Source: an uncultured Oscillospiraceae bacterium
GTDB lineage: Bacteria > Bacillota > Clostridia > Oscillospirales > Acutalibacteraceae
Assembly (NCBI GenBank): GCA_900554535.1
Contig: USIA01000020.1
Coordinates: forward strand, 1-20,088
Direction of reading: 5' to 3'
DNA length: 20,088 nt
Shown here one piece after another: positions 7,562-16,501 of this stretch; the stretch's first letter is position 1; every line of letters begins with the position of its first letter. Position numbers and translations under genes: made by a program. The notes under the pieces were generated by a model. That model was not told the origin of the DNA. It ran no database searches and saw nothing but the letters and a program-made list of their open reading frames with translations.

Positions 7562-9657
7562 CAGCTACCTCCTTTCCGCTGGTCAAATTCCAGCTTGAAG
7601 TTGGCGTACTGTCCATCATCCTCCAAAACCACAGCGGCATCGTAGGTCTTTCCGGTTTTCTCCGAATATAGGCCCGTCACACGGACACGGCCATCGTTAA
7701 GCAGTGCAGACACCACAGCCTTGGTCGGCTGTTTTTTCTTGGCAGCCCACCATTTGTTATTTTTCCAGATTGCAAATTTGCAAGAATCATTCTGACAGAA
7801 GAAACCTTTTTGCAGTTCTGCAACTTCCCCGCCGCAGCGAGGGCATTTGCCCACCACCTCACGGGGCGGAGTGAACAGGTACTCAGTTCCCTTGATGACC
7901 TGATAAGTTCCCACCAGGTCTTTCAGCGTGATGCTGATCCCGTCCAAAAACTCCTCCGGGGCAAGCTGCCCGCGCTCGATCTCGCCCAGTCGGTACTCCC
8001 ACTCGGCAGTCAGAAGCGGCGATTGCAGTTGTTCCGGCAGAACGGTGATCAGGGAAACTGCATCGTGGGAAGGGAGAAGCTGCACCGTTTTCCTGCTCTT
8101 TTTTCGTTCCAGAAAACCGGCAGATACCAGCTTTTCCAAAATACCGGCACGGGTGGCCGGTGTCCCCAGACCTTTTCGCTCGGCATCCTCCGGCATATCC
8201 TCTTTTCCGGCAGTCTCCATCGCGGACAACAGGGTGTCCTCCGTAAAGTGCTGGGGCGGACTGCTTTTGCCTTCTTTGACGATTGCCGCAGAAACCGAAA
8301 GGGTCTGTCCTTCGGTCAGCTCCGGCAGGGCTTTCTCTGCGCCATCTTTTTTCGGCTCTGCATCCTTCATTTTGGCACGGTAAGCGTCCTCCAGTGCTTT
8401 CCATCCGGGGTGCTTCACCGTTTTTCCTTTGGCGGTAAATTCCCCACCGGCACACGCTGCAATCACAACGGTTTCCGAATAGATATGGGGCTGGGCTACG
8501 GCGCACAGCAGACGCAGGGCCACCAGCTCCAGCACCGCCTTTTCTCCCGCAGGAAGGACAGAAAGGTCTGCATCCTTGAGATTTCTGGTAGGGATTACTG
8601 CGTGGTGGTCGGTTACTTTCTTATCGTTGATGACCGTCTGGGAGTCACAGGAAATGGAGATTCCTTTGCGAAACGGCATAGCATTGGCAACCAGATTCAC
8701 CAGCACCGGCAGGCTGTCTGCCATATCACCGGTCAGATAGCGACTGTCAGTACGGGGATAGGTGCAGAGCTTCTTTTCATACAGGCTTTGCAGATAGTCC
8801 AGGGTCTGCTGGGCCGTAAATCCAAGCAGACGGTTGGCATCTCTTTGCAGGGTAGTCAGGTCATAGAGGGCAGGCGGCTTTTCGGACTTTTCCTTGCGCT
8901 CCACCTTTTTGATTGTGACATTTGCACCCTGACAGGCTTCTTTCAGCTGTTCGGCAGCAGCTTTATCCGCCATGCGCTCCCCGGATACGGTAAGACCGGG
9001 CAGCTCCAGCGCCACGGTATAAAAGGGAACCGGCTTAAAGGTGTCGATCTCAGCTTCTCGCTGGACAATCAGTGCCAGCGTTGGGGACATCACACGCCCG
9101 ATGTTGAGGGTGCGGTGGTACAGCACGGAAAAAAGCCTTGTGGCATTGATCCCTACCAACCAGTCGGCCTTGGCACGGCAGAGAGCAGCATCCCGAAGTC
9201 CGTCATAATCTACACCTGGGCGCAGGTTTGCAAAGCCCTCCCTTATGGCGGAGTCCTCCATCGAAGAAATCCAGAGCCTTTTCATCGGCTTTTGGCAGCC
9301 TGCCAGCTCATAGACGCTGCGGAAGATTAGCTCGCCCTCGCGTCCGGCATCACAGGCATTTACTACCTCCGTCACATCCGGGGCGTTCATCAGCTTTTTG
9401 AGAATATCAAACTGCTTTTTCTTATCTTTTCCCACTACCATCTGCCAATGCTCCGGCAGAATAGGCAGGTCATCATATCGCCACTTGGCATACTTGGAGT
9501 CATAGCTGTCTGCATCCGCAAGACCGGCCAGGTGGCCCACGCACCAGCTGACACGCCAGCCGTTACCCTCCAGATACCCATCCTTACGAGCAGTTGCACC
9601 GATTACCGTGGCCAGACTTTGTGCAACCGATGGTTTTTCAGCAATCACTAAATTCAT
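7561..9657 (-). CDS. topB: DNA topoisomerase III (type IA), 698 aa
   Basis: The N-terminal TOPRIM domain is clear: MNLVIAEKPSVAQSLA with the catalytic Glu, then NACDAGREGELIFR carrying the metal-binding acidic residues. The active-site tyrosine is Tyr300 in LCTYPRTDSRYL. A C-terminal zinc ribbon (CPRCGG ... CQNDSCKF, about residues 605-635) is present. Length is normal for ICE-borne TopB. The enzyme cuts and passes single strands and is thought to help resolve transferred or replicating ICE DNA. The gene overlaps the preceding 230-residue gene by 20 bases and runs into the next by one base. Confidence 0.96.
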   Translation of the reverse strand: MNLVIAEKPSVAQSLATVIGATARKDGYLEGNGWRVSWCVGHLAGLADADSYDSKYAKWRYDDLPILPEHWQMVVGKDKKKQFDILKKLMNAPDVTEVVNACDAGREGELIFRSVYELAGCQKPMKRLWISSMEDSAIREGFANLRPGVDYDGLRDAALCRAKADWLVGINATRLFSVLYHRTLNIGRVMSPTLALIVQREAEIDTFKPVPFYTVALELPGLTVSGERMADKAAAEQLKEACQGANVTIKKVERKEKSEKPPALYDLTTLQRDANRLLGFTAQQTLDYLQSLYEKKLCTYPRTDSRYLTGDMADSLPVLVNLVANAMPFRKGISISCDSQTVINDKKVTDHHAVIPTRNLKDADLSVLPAGEKAVLELVALRLLCAVAQPHIYSETVVIAACAGGEFTAKGKTVKHPGWKALEDAYRAKMKDAEPKKDGAEKALPELTEGQTLSVSAAIVKEGKSSPPQHFTEDTLLSAMETAGKEDMPEDAERKGLGTPATRAGILEKLVSAGFLERKKSRKTVQLLPSHDAVSLITVLPEQLQSPLLTAEWEYRLGEIERGQLAPEEFLDGISITLKDLVGTYQVIKGTEYLFTPPREVVGKCPRCGGEVAELQKGFFCQNDSCKFAIWKNNKWWAAKKKQPTKAVVSALLNDGRVRVTGLYSEKTGKTYDAAVVLEDDGQYANFKLEFDQRKGGS

Positions 9658-10330
9658 AATCTTCAGCCTCCCATTTTTCCCGCACAGGCGTGTGCAGTTT
9701 TTTCTCTATGCTGTTTTCCTCATCCAGTAGCAGGTTATAACCAAACCGGTAGTCATAGCGGTACAGTTTCCCCAGCAGGTCATTGATGATGATACGGCAA
9801 GCCAAAATGACACGGGTTTTATCCACCTGCATCAGCTGGTAGCGTTGATAATTGCTGTAATATTCTTCGTGACGGCGGGTATTGCAGGCGGCATCTTCAA
9901 GTAAACTATCTACTGCATCCTGACAACCATCTTCTTTTTCCCCTTCCATGCAGTTCAGAAGTTCCATCATCAAAGGAAAGCTCTGTTCATCCATAGGAGC
10001 TTCTGCTGCAAGAAAACCGATCAAAGCGGATAAGAGCAGACGAGCCGCCGTCTGTTCTTGTTCCGTCAAAACGGCCATTGTTTTCTCCGCATTTGGCAGG
10101 ATCTTTTCTTCCACAAAATCTGCCGCATCGTCGGAACAAAGCTGACGGATAGAATCTATGGACAATGAAACTGTCACGGTATCTAAGGAGAAATCAAAGG
10201 GGTCATCTTGCTTTGGCTTTCTCCGAAGTTTGTTTAACATGGTAGAAAGAATGTCGCCGCCAAAATACACGGCGATCACAAGCAGGTCAAAAACAGCAAT
10301 CAGCTTGATAAATATAATCAGAACACTCAT
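9638..10330 (-). CDS. Membrane-anchored conserved hypothetical protein (230 aa)
   Basis: I do not recognise a family. Residues about 3-25 (LIIFIKLIAVFDLLVIAVYFGG) form one membrane segment, followed by a basic KLRRKPK stretch and a soluble, acidic, helical domain. The sequence predicts an N-terminal anchor with a cytosolic body, based on the positive-inside rule. Its ATG overlaps the stop of the 64-residue gene as ATGA (10330-10327), and its own 3' end overlaps topB by 20 bases. Position between the mating-channel genes and topB suggests an accessory transfer role, but this is inference. Confidence 0.75.
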   Translation of the reverse strand: MSVLIIFIKLIAVFDLLVIAVYFGGDILSTMLNKLRRKPKQDDPFDFSLDTVTVSLSIDSIRQLCSDDAADFVEEKILPNAEKTMAVLTEQEQTAARLLLSALIGFLAAEAPMDEQSFPLMMELLNCMEGEKEDGCQDAVDSLLEDAACNTRRHEEYYSNYQRYQLMQVDKTRVILACRIIINDLLGKLYRYDYRFGYNLLLDEENSIEKKLHTPVREKWEAEDYEFSDC

Positions 10331-10521
10331 TTTTTTCGTTTCCTTTCTTTGAGCCAGCGTTCCATCTCACGATGGCAGATACCTACGCAGGGGCTTCCAT
10401 AACTCCCGCAACCATAGCAGGGGTGGTTGTGGGGTAAAGAAGGAGGACGGGAAGTTTCCCTCCCGCCCTCCGGCCTGCGTGTCATCATGCGTTCATAGGG
10501 ACTGTCTGTGAAACGGGTCAT
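10327..10521 (-). CDS. Small Cys-rich basic protein (64 aa)
   Basis: A short protein with the segment HPCYGCGSYGSPCVGICHREMERWLKERKRKK: four cysteines and two histidines within 19 residues, then a strongly basic tail. The spacing CxxC-x6-CxxxCH could bind zinc or a metal cluster. The start overlaps the DUF4366 stop as ATGA and its stop overlaps the next start in the same way, which strongly supports translation. I do not know a family name. Other conserved features cannot be judged from one sequence. Confidence 0.7.
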   Translation of the reverse strand: MTRFTDSPYERMMTRRPEGGRETSRPPSLPHNHPCYGCGSYGSPCVGICHREMERWLKERKRKK

Positions 10522-11282
10522 TTCACGCTGTCCTCGTCATCTTCTTCTGTGCTGCCCCCGTCAGCGTCAGGCTCATCCGACTCCTCATTTTCGGTTTCCC
10601 ATTCCTCGGAATCTTCCTCGCCATAATCATAATCGTCCAGACTGTCATTGCCCTTGGTCTTAGGCTTGTTCTTAACGAGCTTCAAATAGGCAAATACGCC
10701 ACCGCCACCAAGCAGAGCCAGTAAAAGGACCAGCGCAGCCGGGTTCAATCCGGCAGGCTTCTCCTTTTCCAGCTCCGATGTTTCTGCCGGAGGTTCCGGT
10801 ACTTTGCCCGTACATTTACTCTTATCAGTTGCACAGACCGGACAAGCCGTATTGACTGCCCCTGCTTCACATTTTGTCGTGCAGCTACACACAGCAGACG
10901 ACTCCTCTTTAGCATTTCCATCTTCCATCAGTGCCATCAAATCCGCTTCATCCACCTGGTTCAGAAAGTGAACAGCAGTCTTTTTATCCTCATTAGCCCT
11001 GTCGATCAAAATGTAAAAATAGTTGCCAGCCTTGGTGGTAACGGTAATGAGCTGCTTATTGCCACCAAAATCATCCACCAGAGCGGCATTGCCATCTGGT
11101 GTAAGTGCCGGTGCCGGTTCTGTTTCTTCCACAATCACATTGCTGTCATTGGTAGAATCCTCTGCCGGTGCCGCCGGAGCCTGTTCTGACCCCTGTGCGA
11201 AAGCAGGGATCGTAAAGCCAAATGCCACAACCATTGTCAGGCAAAGGGCGGAAAGTGTTTTGCAAATTCTTTTATTCTTCAT
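10518..11282 (-). CDS. DUF4366 (CD1107-type) cell-surface ICE protein (254 aa)
   Basis: From the ATG at 11282 the protein has a Sec signal peptide (MKNKRICKTLSALCLTMVVA ... PAFA, cleavage after about residue 29), an extracellular domain with KQLITVTTKAGNYFYILIDR typical of DUF4366, a cluster of seven cysteines (CSCTTKC ... CPVC ... C), one membrane helix (AALVLLLALLGGGGVFAYLKLV) and a very acidic cytosolic tail. The frame is open 17 codons further upstream to 11333, but the signal peptide and an AGGAGG site 9 bases before 11282 set this start. It overlaps DUF4315 by 11 bases. It is a standard member of the transfer operon, probably at the donor cell surface. Confidence 0.88.
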   Translation of the reverse strand: MKNKRICKTLSALCLTMVVAFGFTIPAFAQGSEQAPAAPAEDSTNDSNVIVEETEPAPALTPDGNAALVDDFGGNKQLITVTTKAGNYFYILIDRANEDKKTAVHFLNQVDEADLMALMEDGNAKEESSAVCSCTTKCEAGAVNTACPVCATDKSKCTGKVPEPPAETSELEKEKPAGLNPAALVLLLALLGGGGVFAYLKLVKNKPKTKGNDSLDDYDYGEEDSEEWETENEESDEPDADGGSTEEDDEDSVK

Positions 11283-11529
11283 AAGCGGTAGCCTCCTGAT
11301 TATTTGATTCCGGCAGTGCCGTATCTCTGCCATGGTTCATTCCACCGGAAAGCATAGCGTTCAGCTGTGCTGGAGTCATGCGTAACGCACGAACCATCTG
11401 AACGATTTCCAGATTCTCTGCCTCCGTTTTCTGTGCTTCCAGGGTCTTGAGCTTTTCCTGATATTCCGCAATCTTCTCACGGATTTTCTCAATTTCCTGG
11501 TCGATACGTTCAATTTTGTTTTTTGCCAT
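11272..11529 (-). CDS. DUF4315 family protein (85 aa)
   Basis: The N-terminal 45 residues form a heptad-rich coiled coil (IERIDQEIEKIREKIAEYQEKLKTLEAQ), followed by EIVQMVRALRMTPAQLNAML, the signature of DUF4315. Length is normal for the family. Its function is unknown; the coiled coil suggests it binds a partner in the secretion apparatus. AAAGGAG lies 9 bases before the ATG. It sits 28 bases after the hydrolase gene and overlaps the DUF4366 gene, an arrangement common to this ICE family. Confidence 0.88.
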   Translation of the reverse strand: MAKNKIERIDQEIEKIREKIAEYQEKLKTLEAQKTEAENLEIVQMVRALRMTPAQLNAMLSGGMNHGRDTALPESNNQEATAYEE

Positions 11530-11557
11530 AACCGTTCACTCCTTTCCACAAAGTCTG

Positions 11558-13294
11558 TTACCAGTTCATCAAGCCGTAGCCCTTAATACTTTGATAATTC
11601 AGGTCATAACTTTTGATCTTGCAGGCATCGCCGGAATTTCCCTCCACCGTATAAACACGGCTGCCATCCGTACCGATCACGATACCCACATGGTCTGCTG
11701 TCCCATCCAAATCCCAATCAAAGAAAATTGCATCTCCGGGAGCCAGATTGTTATAGCCTCTTGCACCCCATTGTCCATGAGACTGGAACCACGGAACGCC
11801 CTGCCACTCACAGCCTGCAAAGCGCGGCTCACTTTTTCCAGCCTGGTTATAACACCAGGATACAAAGCAGGCGCACCACTCCACGCGGCTGTCAAAGCCA
11901 TACCAGCTCCAATAAGGATAGCCGCCCACATTGCCGACCTGACGCTTGGCCAGCTCCACCAACTGCGGATTGCCGGGGCGGGTACCGTTAATGAACTGCA
12001 CACCGGACAGATCTTCCGAGCCGCTGGTATCAGGGGAACCGCCGCCAAACAACAACGGCTTATTGCCCATGGTCTGTCGGTAGACCTGATACATTTCCAT
12101 CTGCTCCGGGGTCAGAAGTTCCGACACCACAGCGGAAATGGGCTTGCTGGCGAGTTTCACATTCAAAATGTAATACTCATAGGGAACTTCTTCTGAGGTG
12201 GTCTCGCCGGTCTCCGGGTCGGTGGAGGTCTCCGTGCGGTAGCGAATCTCCACTTCCTCAGTAAGCGTCAGCTGATACTGTGCTGCAAACACACGCGCCA
12301 GCTCTGCCTGAGCGCTCTGCCGGGTGTAGCCTTGCAAGACGGCAGAGAGAAATGCCGCCAGCTCATGAGGGTCATGGCCGATCATACCAAGGTCATAGCG
12401 ATACTCGTCATACCCTGGGTGACTGCTTTCAATGTTGTCGATTTCCTCCTGCAACTGGGCTTCTCTGGCTGCATAATCTGCCTCCACCGCCAGCATTTCC
12501 GAGTCATCCGACGGATAGGTGGTGCCGGAGAGAACGGAACCGATGCTCTGCGCCATCATGGAGCAGGAGGACATGGTATTCATCAGCATACAGGTAATGA
12601 GGAACAAAACCCCTGCCATCAGGAAACCCTTCTTGTGGCGCATGACGAATGCCCCTGCCTGCTGTACCTTTTCTTTTACCGTCCTTGCGGCTTTTCCTGT
12701 TTTGGATGCAGCCTGGGCGGTATTTCCAGCAGTCTGACCGGCATGTTTGGCGGCGGCATACTGCTTTTTGATGACCTGCTTTTGCTGCCAGCGGGAAAGA
12801 GGGTTGCTGGCAAACTGGGGATTTTCCTGCAAAGATTTCTGGTACAGAACATTTACATTTGCCTTTTCCAGTTGACGCTCTGCCTGGGCTGCTTTGCGGT
12901 ACGGCTTCAGCTTGTGGCTGCGATAGCCCTCCCGCACCAGATAAGCGCCGGTCTCCACCGCTTCCTCGGACTTGTGGGCGCTTTCCACGCCCACATTGTC
13001 CTGCTCTGTTTCCCGGATCTCTTTGTGGAGCTTGCCTGCGACCAGATGGACGGGAGCTTCCCTGACTCCTTGAGAAACTTTGGAAGGTGGCTTTTTCTTG
13101 TCCTCAAAGGTCAGCTTCGAGGTCTTTTTTCCGGTATCCGGGTCAATGACCGTCTGCCTGACCTTTTTCTTTGGGATATTGGCCTGCGCCTTATCTGCTC
13201 TGGCCGCAGCTTTCTCCGCTTTACGGATCGGCTTTTCCAGTGCAGGATCAGACCGTTCCTCATCAGTAAAGCGCAGGCGCGGCTCTTTATTCAA
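11558..13294 (-). CDS. CD1108-type mobile element protein with C-terminal CHAP/NlpC-type peptidase (578 aa)
   Basis: This is the cell-wall hydrolase of the conjugation machine. Residues 1-220 are charged and helical, and a membrane helix follows at about 223-243 (FLMAGVLFLITCMLMNT). The outside part ends in a cysteine peptidase domain with likely catalytic residues Cys474 (EWCACFVSW), His535 (ADHVGIVI) and Asn553 (VEGNSG). It would open peptidoglycan locally for the mating channel. I see no lytic transglycosylase domain, unlike the two-domain Tn916 Orf14. The start codon is TTG at 13294, since the preceding codons are read in the neighbouring gene and GGGAG lies 6 bases upstream. It overlaps the 127-residue gene by 8 bases. 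Confidence 0.9.
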   Translation of the reverse strand: MNKEPRLRFTDEERSDPALEKPIRKAEKAAARADKAQANIPKKKVRQTVIDPDTGKKTSKLTFEDKKKPPSKVSQGVREAPVHLVAGKLHKEIRETEQDNVGVESAHKSEEAVETGAYLVREGYRSHKLKPYRKAAQAERQLEKANVNVLYQKSLQENPQFASNPLSRWQQKQVIKKQYAAAKHAGQTAGNTAQAASKTGKAARTVKEKVQQAGAFVMRHKKGFLMAGVLFLITCMLMNTMSSCSMMAQSIGSVLSGTTYPSDDSEMLAVEADYAAREAQLQEEIDNIESSHPGYDEYRYDLGMIGHDPHELAAFLSAVLQGYTRQSAQAELARVFAAQYQLTLTEEVEIRYRTETSTDPETGETTSEEVPYEYYILNVKLASKPISAVVSELLTPEQMEMYQVYRQTMGNKPLLFGGGSPDTSGSEDLSGVQFINGTRPGNPQLVELAKRQVGNVGGYPYWSWYGFDSRVEWCACFVSWCYNQAGKSEPRFAGCEWQGVPWFQSHGQWGARGYNNLAPGDAIFFDWDLDGTADHVGIVIGTDGSRVYTVEGNSGDACKIKSYDLNYQSIKGYGLMNW

Positions 13295-13670
13295 ACCATT
13301 CTCCCAGCATGAGGGAGGACATCATGTAGTGCAGCTCTGCATAAATGGCCATTCCCACAGGATCGTTGAACATACAGCCGGACAGGTAGGCATAAAACTG
13401 TGCCACCACATCGGACAGGATCTTCGCCTCTGTTCCTTCCAGAATCAGGCCGCCCATTCCTTCTTTAGCACGAATGGCGCTCCAGACCTCTGCCAGACGG
13501 AGAAGCCCCACCTGACCGGTCTCATTCAGTTCGGCTGCCTGATCTGCCGCCGTGCGGCACTCACTTACCGCATCGGCCATGACTGTAAGCAGCTGGCTGC
13601 GCTGGGCATTTACCGCCCTGTCAAAAAACATCAGCGGATTTTTATTCAAAATGTTGGAGTTCATCATCAT
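13287..13670 (-). CDS. Conserved hypothetical transfer-operon protein (127 aa)
   Basis: I do not recognise a domain. The protein starts with three methionines (ATGATGATG); AGGAGG lies 4 bases before the first, so the second or third is better spaced. It contains helical stretches (LLTVMADAVSECRTAADQAAEL and ILSDVVAQFYAYLSGCMF) and no clear membrane segment. Its start overlaps the virB4 stop as ATGA, and its end overlaps the CD1108-type gene. The same slot in related ICEs is filled by an unnamed small protein, as far as I remember. A role next to the VirB4 ATPase is inference. Confidence 0.75.
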   Translation of the reverse strand: MMMNSNILNKNPLMFFDRAVNAQRSQLLTVMADAVSECRTAADQAAELNETGQVGLLRLAEVWSAIRAKEGMGGLILEGTEAKILSDVVAQFYAYLSGCMFNDPVGMAIYAELHYMMSSLMLGEWFE

Positions 13671-16135
13671 TCATCCTCCTTCTTTTTCAGTTCCTGGGGT
13701 TTGGTGGTCATAATGCGGTAAAGCTCGGTATTCTTCGGGAAGTGATCCACGAAAGGCAGGATTGTAGAGCCATAAAACAGCAGGCCCTCGCCCTCACCGG
13801 AGTGGGTCACATAAGATAATTGGTGTGTGGAAATACCCAGCTGCTTGGCGAGGATCTGACGGTCTCCGCCTGCCTGGTTGAGCATATACACGAAGTCGGA
13901 ATTTTCAAAGATATTTTCCACCTCGCGGCTGCTCAAAAGGTCTTTGACATTCTGGGTGATACCTGTCGGAATACCGCCCCATTTTCTGAATCGCTTCCAG
14001 ATTTCCACCGTATAGGCGGCGGTCTGCTCCTCCTTCAAAAGCAGGTGCATCTCGTCGATGTAGTAGCGGGTAGACTTGTGAACGGCACGGTTGATGGTAA
14101 CGCGGTTCCACACCTGATCCTGTACCACCAGCATACCGATTTTCTTGAGCTGCTTGCCCAGTTCCTTGATGTCATAGCAGACAATCCGGTTATCAATGTC
14201 CACATTGCTCTGATGATTGAACACATTCAAAGAACCCGTTACATAGATTTCCAATGCCGTTGCAATGTACTGAGCTTCTTTTTCTTCCTGCTCCCGCAGC
14301 AAGTTATAAAGGTCCTCCAAAATCGGCATATTCTCCGGCTTTGGGTCATTGAGATATTCGTTGTAAACCAGCCGTACACAACGGTCAATAATGGTTTTCT
14401 GCACCGGCTGCAAGCCCTCCTTACCGCCCACGACCAGCTCACACAAGCTGAGGATAAAGTCAGACTTGAGTGACAGCGGGCTTTCATCATCCGAATAGTC
14501 CAGATTCAGATCCATCGGATTGATATAGTTGGTTGAAGTAGGTGAGATCTTGATGACCTGCCCATGCAGACGCTCAACAAGAGGTGCGTACTCCGCTTCC
14601 GGGTCACAGATAATAACATCATCACTGGTAAGCAAAAAGCAGTTGGCAATTTCTCGTTTTGCGCTGAAGGACTTACCGGAACCCGGCGTACCCAGAATCA
14701 GGCCGTTGGGGTTTTTCAGCAGCTTTCTGTCCACCATGATGAGGTTGTTGGACAGAGCATTGATGCCGTAGTACAGAGCTTCTTTCCCGTTCTGGAACAG
14801 TTCCTGCGTAGTAAAGGGCACAAAGATAGCTGTGGAACTGGTGGTCAGTCCTCGCTGAATCTCAATCTGATTGAGACCCAGAGGCAGACAGCTCATCAGC
14901 CCTTCTTCCTGCTGGAAGTCCAGCCTGGTCAGCTGACAGTTATACTTCTGGGCAATAGAGCCTGCCTGAAAGATGTTGTTGCCAAGCTGACGGGGATTGT
15001 CCGCTGTGTTCAGCACCAGAAAGGTCAAAAGGAACATTCTCTCGTTGCGGCTCTGCAAATCCTGCAAGAGTTTTTTCGCTTCACTGCCGTAGGTAGCAAG
15101 GTCAGATGGAATGATGTCCATGTCGTATCCGGCACGGACTGCTTTTTTCTGTTCCTCGATCTTGCTGCGGTCCAGGTCGGTAATCTTTCGCTTTACCGTT
15201 TTGATGGCTTTCACCTGATCCACCGACTGAATGTGCATACTCACAATGAGCGAGCTTTCCATATCCAGAAAATCAGCCAGCAAACGGTCATTCAGTTCCG
15301 GTGCGAGAATCTGCAAAAAAGAAACAGTCCCGTATTTCTTACCCATACGGAACTGCTTGCCGGTGCGGAACTCAAAGGAGCTTGGTGCAATAAAATCTTT
15401 TGTGGACAGACCGGAAGGAGCCAGCCAGTCCCATTCAAACTGAAACGGGAGTTGTTCATCCATGTGGAATACCGCATGAAGCTGAAAAAGCCTTTCTTTA
15501 CCGTCCAGCGTTCTGGCAGCTACACCAAGACGCTTAAAGTTATTAAGTATATCGGTCTCAATACGCTCCAGACGGGGCTTGGCGGCTTTGATGCTGTCCG
15601 CGTCGATACCAAAGGTCAGGTATTTGGTCTTGATGAGACCGTTGTTACCTCTGGCCAGCTGATTTTGCAGCATTGTGGTGTATTCCTCGCGGATACTGTC
15701 AAAGGCGTCCCTCTGGGGCGGGATGGAAATGGAGTTAGCAAAGGTCTCCTCCGATGCCGCAAGGTTCAAAAAAGACAGCTGGAAATGAATCGAGCTGTCA
15801 AAATAATTGAGGAAATCACACCACCCCTCAAAGATTGCCGTCTTATCTTCGTTTTGGGAGAGCTGATAGTTGATGTCCTGAAACTGGATGGTCTTTGTGT
15901 AGTGGCTGTCCGATACGCGGCAGATTCCGTCCGGCCACATCCGTTCATAAGAGATACTGTCCTGCGCAGATTTTCCTTTTTTGTCCGTGCGGTTAGCGCG
16001 GGCAATGGCCGCTTCGATCTGCTTCTTATCGGCGCGGGACAGCTTTTTCTTTGTCTTTACCGGCTGCACAGTTTTTTCCTCGGTTTTTCCGAACATCCGA
16101 TGCAGCCATTTTTTTATTGCGGTGAACAATGTCAT
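13667..16135 (-). CDS. virB4: VirB4/TraE-type conjugation ATPase, CD1110 family (822 aa)
   Basis: The protein powers the type IV secretion channel. The Walker A motif GTPGSGKS is near residues 481-489, and the Walker B stretch RYYIDEMHLL near 687-697. The region between and after (GGIPTGITQNVKDLL) matches the ATPase core. The N-terminal half contains the CagE/TrbE-like region starting near SYERMWPDGICRV. Length fits the family. AAGGAGG sits only 3 bases before the ATG at 16135, so the TTG two codons later, with 9-base spacing, may be the true start. The first 110 bases overlap the end of the PrgI gene in another frame. No membrane helix is evident, so it is a peripheral inner-face ATPase. Confidence 0.95.
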   Translation of the reverse strand: MTLFTAIKKWLHRMFGKTEEKTVQPVKTKKKLSRADKKQIEAAIARANRTDKKGKSAQDSISYERMWPDGICRVSDSHYTKTIQFQDINYQLSQNEDKTAIFEGWCDFLNYFDSSIHFQLSFLNLAASEETFANSISIPPQRDAFDSIREEYTTMLQNQLARGNNGLIKTKYLTFGIDADSIKAAKPRLERIETDILNNFKRLGVAARTLDGKERLFQLHAVFHMDEQLPFQFEWDWLAPSGLSTKDFIAPSSFEFRTGKQFRMGKKYGTVSFLQILAPELNDRLLADFLDMESSLIVSMHIQSVDQVKAIKTVKRKITDLDRSKIEEQKKAVRAGYDMDIIPSDLATYGSEAKKLLQDLQSRNERMFLLTFLVLNTADNPRQLGNNIFQAGSIAQKYNCQLTRLDFQQEEGLMSCLPLGLNQIEIQRGLTTSSTAIFVPFTTQELFQNGKEALYYGINALSNNLIMVDRKLLKNPNGLILGTPGSGKSFSAKREIANCFLLTSDDVIICDPEAEYAPLVERLHGQVIKISPTSTNYINPMDLNLDYSDDESPLSLKSDFILSLCELVVGGKEGLQPVQKTIIDRCVRLVYNEYLNDPKPENMPILEDLYNLLREQEEKEAQYIATALEIYVTGSLNVFNHQSNVDIDNRIVCYDIKELGKQLKKIGMLVVQDQVWNRVTINRAVHKSTRYYIDEMHLLLKEEQTAAYTVEIWKRFRKWGGIPTGITQNVKDLLSSREVENIFENSDFVYMLNQAGGDRQILAKQLGISTHQLSYVTHSGEGEGLLFYGSTILPFVDHFPKNTELYRIMTTKPQELKKKEDE

Positions 16136-16481
16136 ACACCTCCTTATCGAGCATTTCCTGCCGCTTTAATACGGCATAAAAGTTGTTGGTCTGGTAAGGT
16201 CGCTGCTTTGGACGGATCACAGCTACTTTGAGAATGTTGCCCACGATCTTTTCCAGGGGCTGTCCATGCTTTTCGTACATAGCCAGCATAAAGAAGGGCA
16301 GCATAACCAGCATCATACACATAGCCGCTACACTGTTTCCGGTAGGTTTTCTGAGCAAAAAGAAAAGCGGTACGCCAATAAGCGCTCCGCCCGTGAAGCA
16401 GATAAGCTGCCGCTTGGTCAGATTGAACATGACCTTTGTTTTGACTTTTGTTAAGTCCTTGGGTACGGGTACATAAGCCAA
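16026..16481 (-). CDS. PrgI family membrane protein (151 aa), TTG start
   Basis: The protein begins AYVPVPKDLTKVKTKVMFNL after the initiator and has two membrane helices (LICFTGGALIGVPLFFLL and SVAAMCMMLVMLPFFMLAMY), followed by a basic cytosolic tail with RPKQRPYQTNNFYAVL. This is the PrgI/VirB3-like partner that sits beside VirB4 in Gram-positive systems. No ATG precedes the homologous part closely; a TTG at 16481 follows AGGAGG with 8 bases, which sets the start and discards 26 extra codons of the open frame. The last 36 codons overlap virB4 out of frame. Confidence 0.88.
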   Translation of the reverse strand: MAYVPVPKDLTKVKTKVMFNLTKRQLICFTGGALIGVPLFFLLRKPTGNSVAAMCMMLVMLPFFMLAMYEKHGQPLEKIVGNILKVAVIRPKQRPYQTNNFYAVLKRQEMLDKEVYDIVHRNKKMAASDVRKNRGKNCAAGKDKEKAVPRR

Positions 16482-16501
16482 TGTGGAAACCTCCTTCCGT
16501 T

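Noticed and set aside
7810..9330. 506-codon plus-strand frame opposite topB
   Set aside because: It is in the same codon register as topB, which has all catalytic motifs. Its translation shows no domain.
14564..16231. 555-codon plus-strand frame opposite virB4
   Set aside because: It lies codon-on-codon with virB4 and exists because TTA, CTA and TCA are rare in the real gene. It has no recognisable family and no ribosome binding site, and virB4 is certain.
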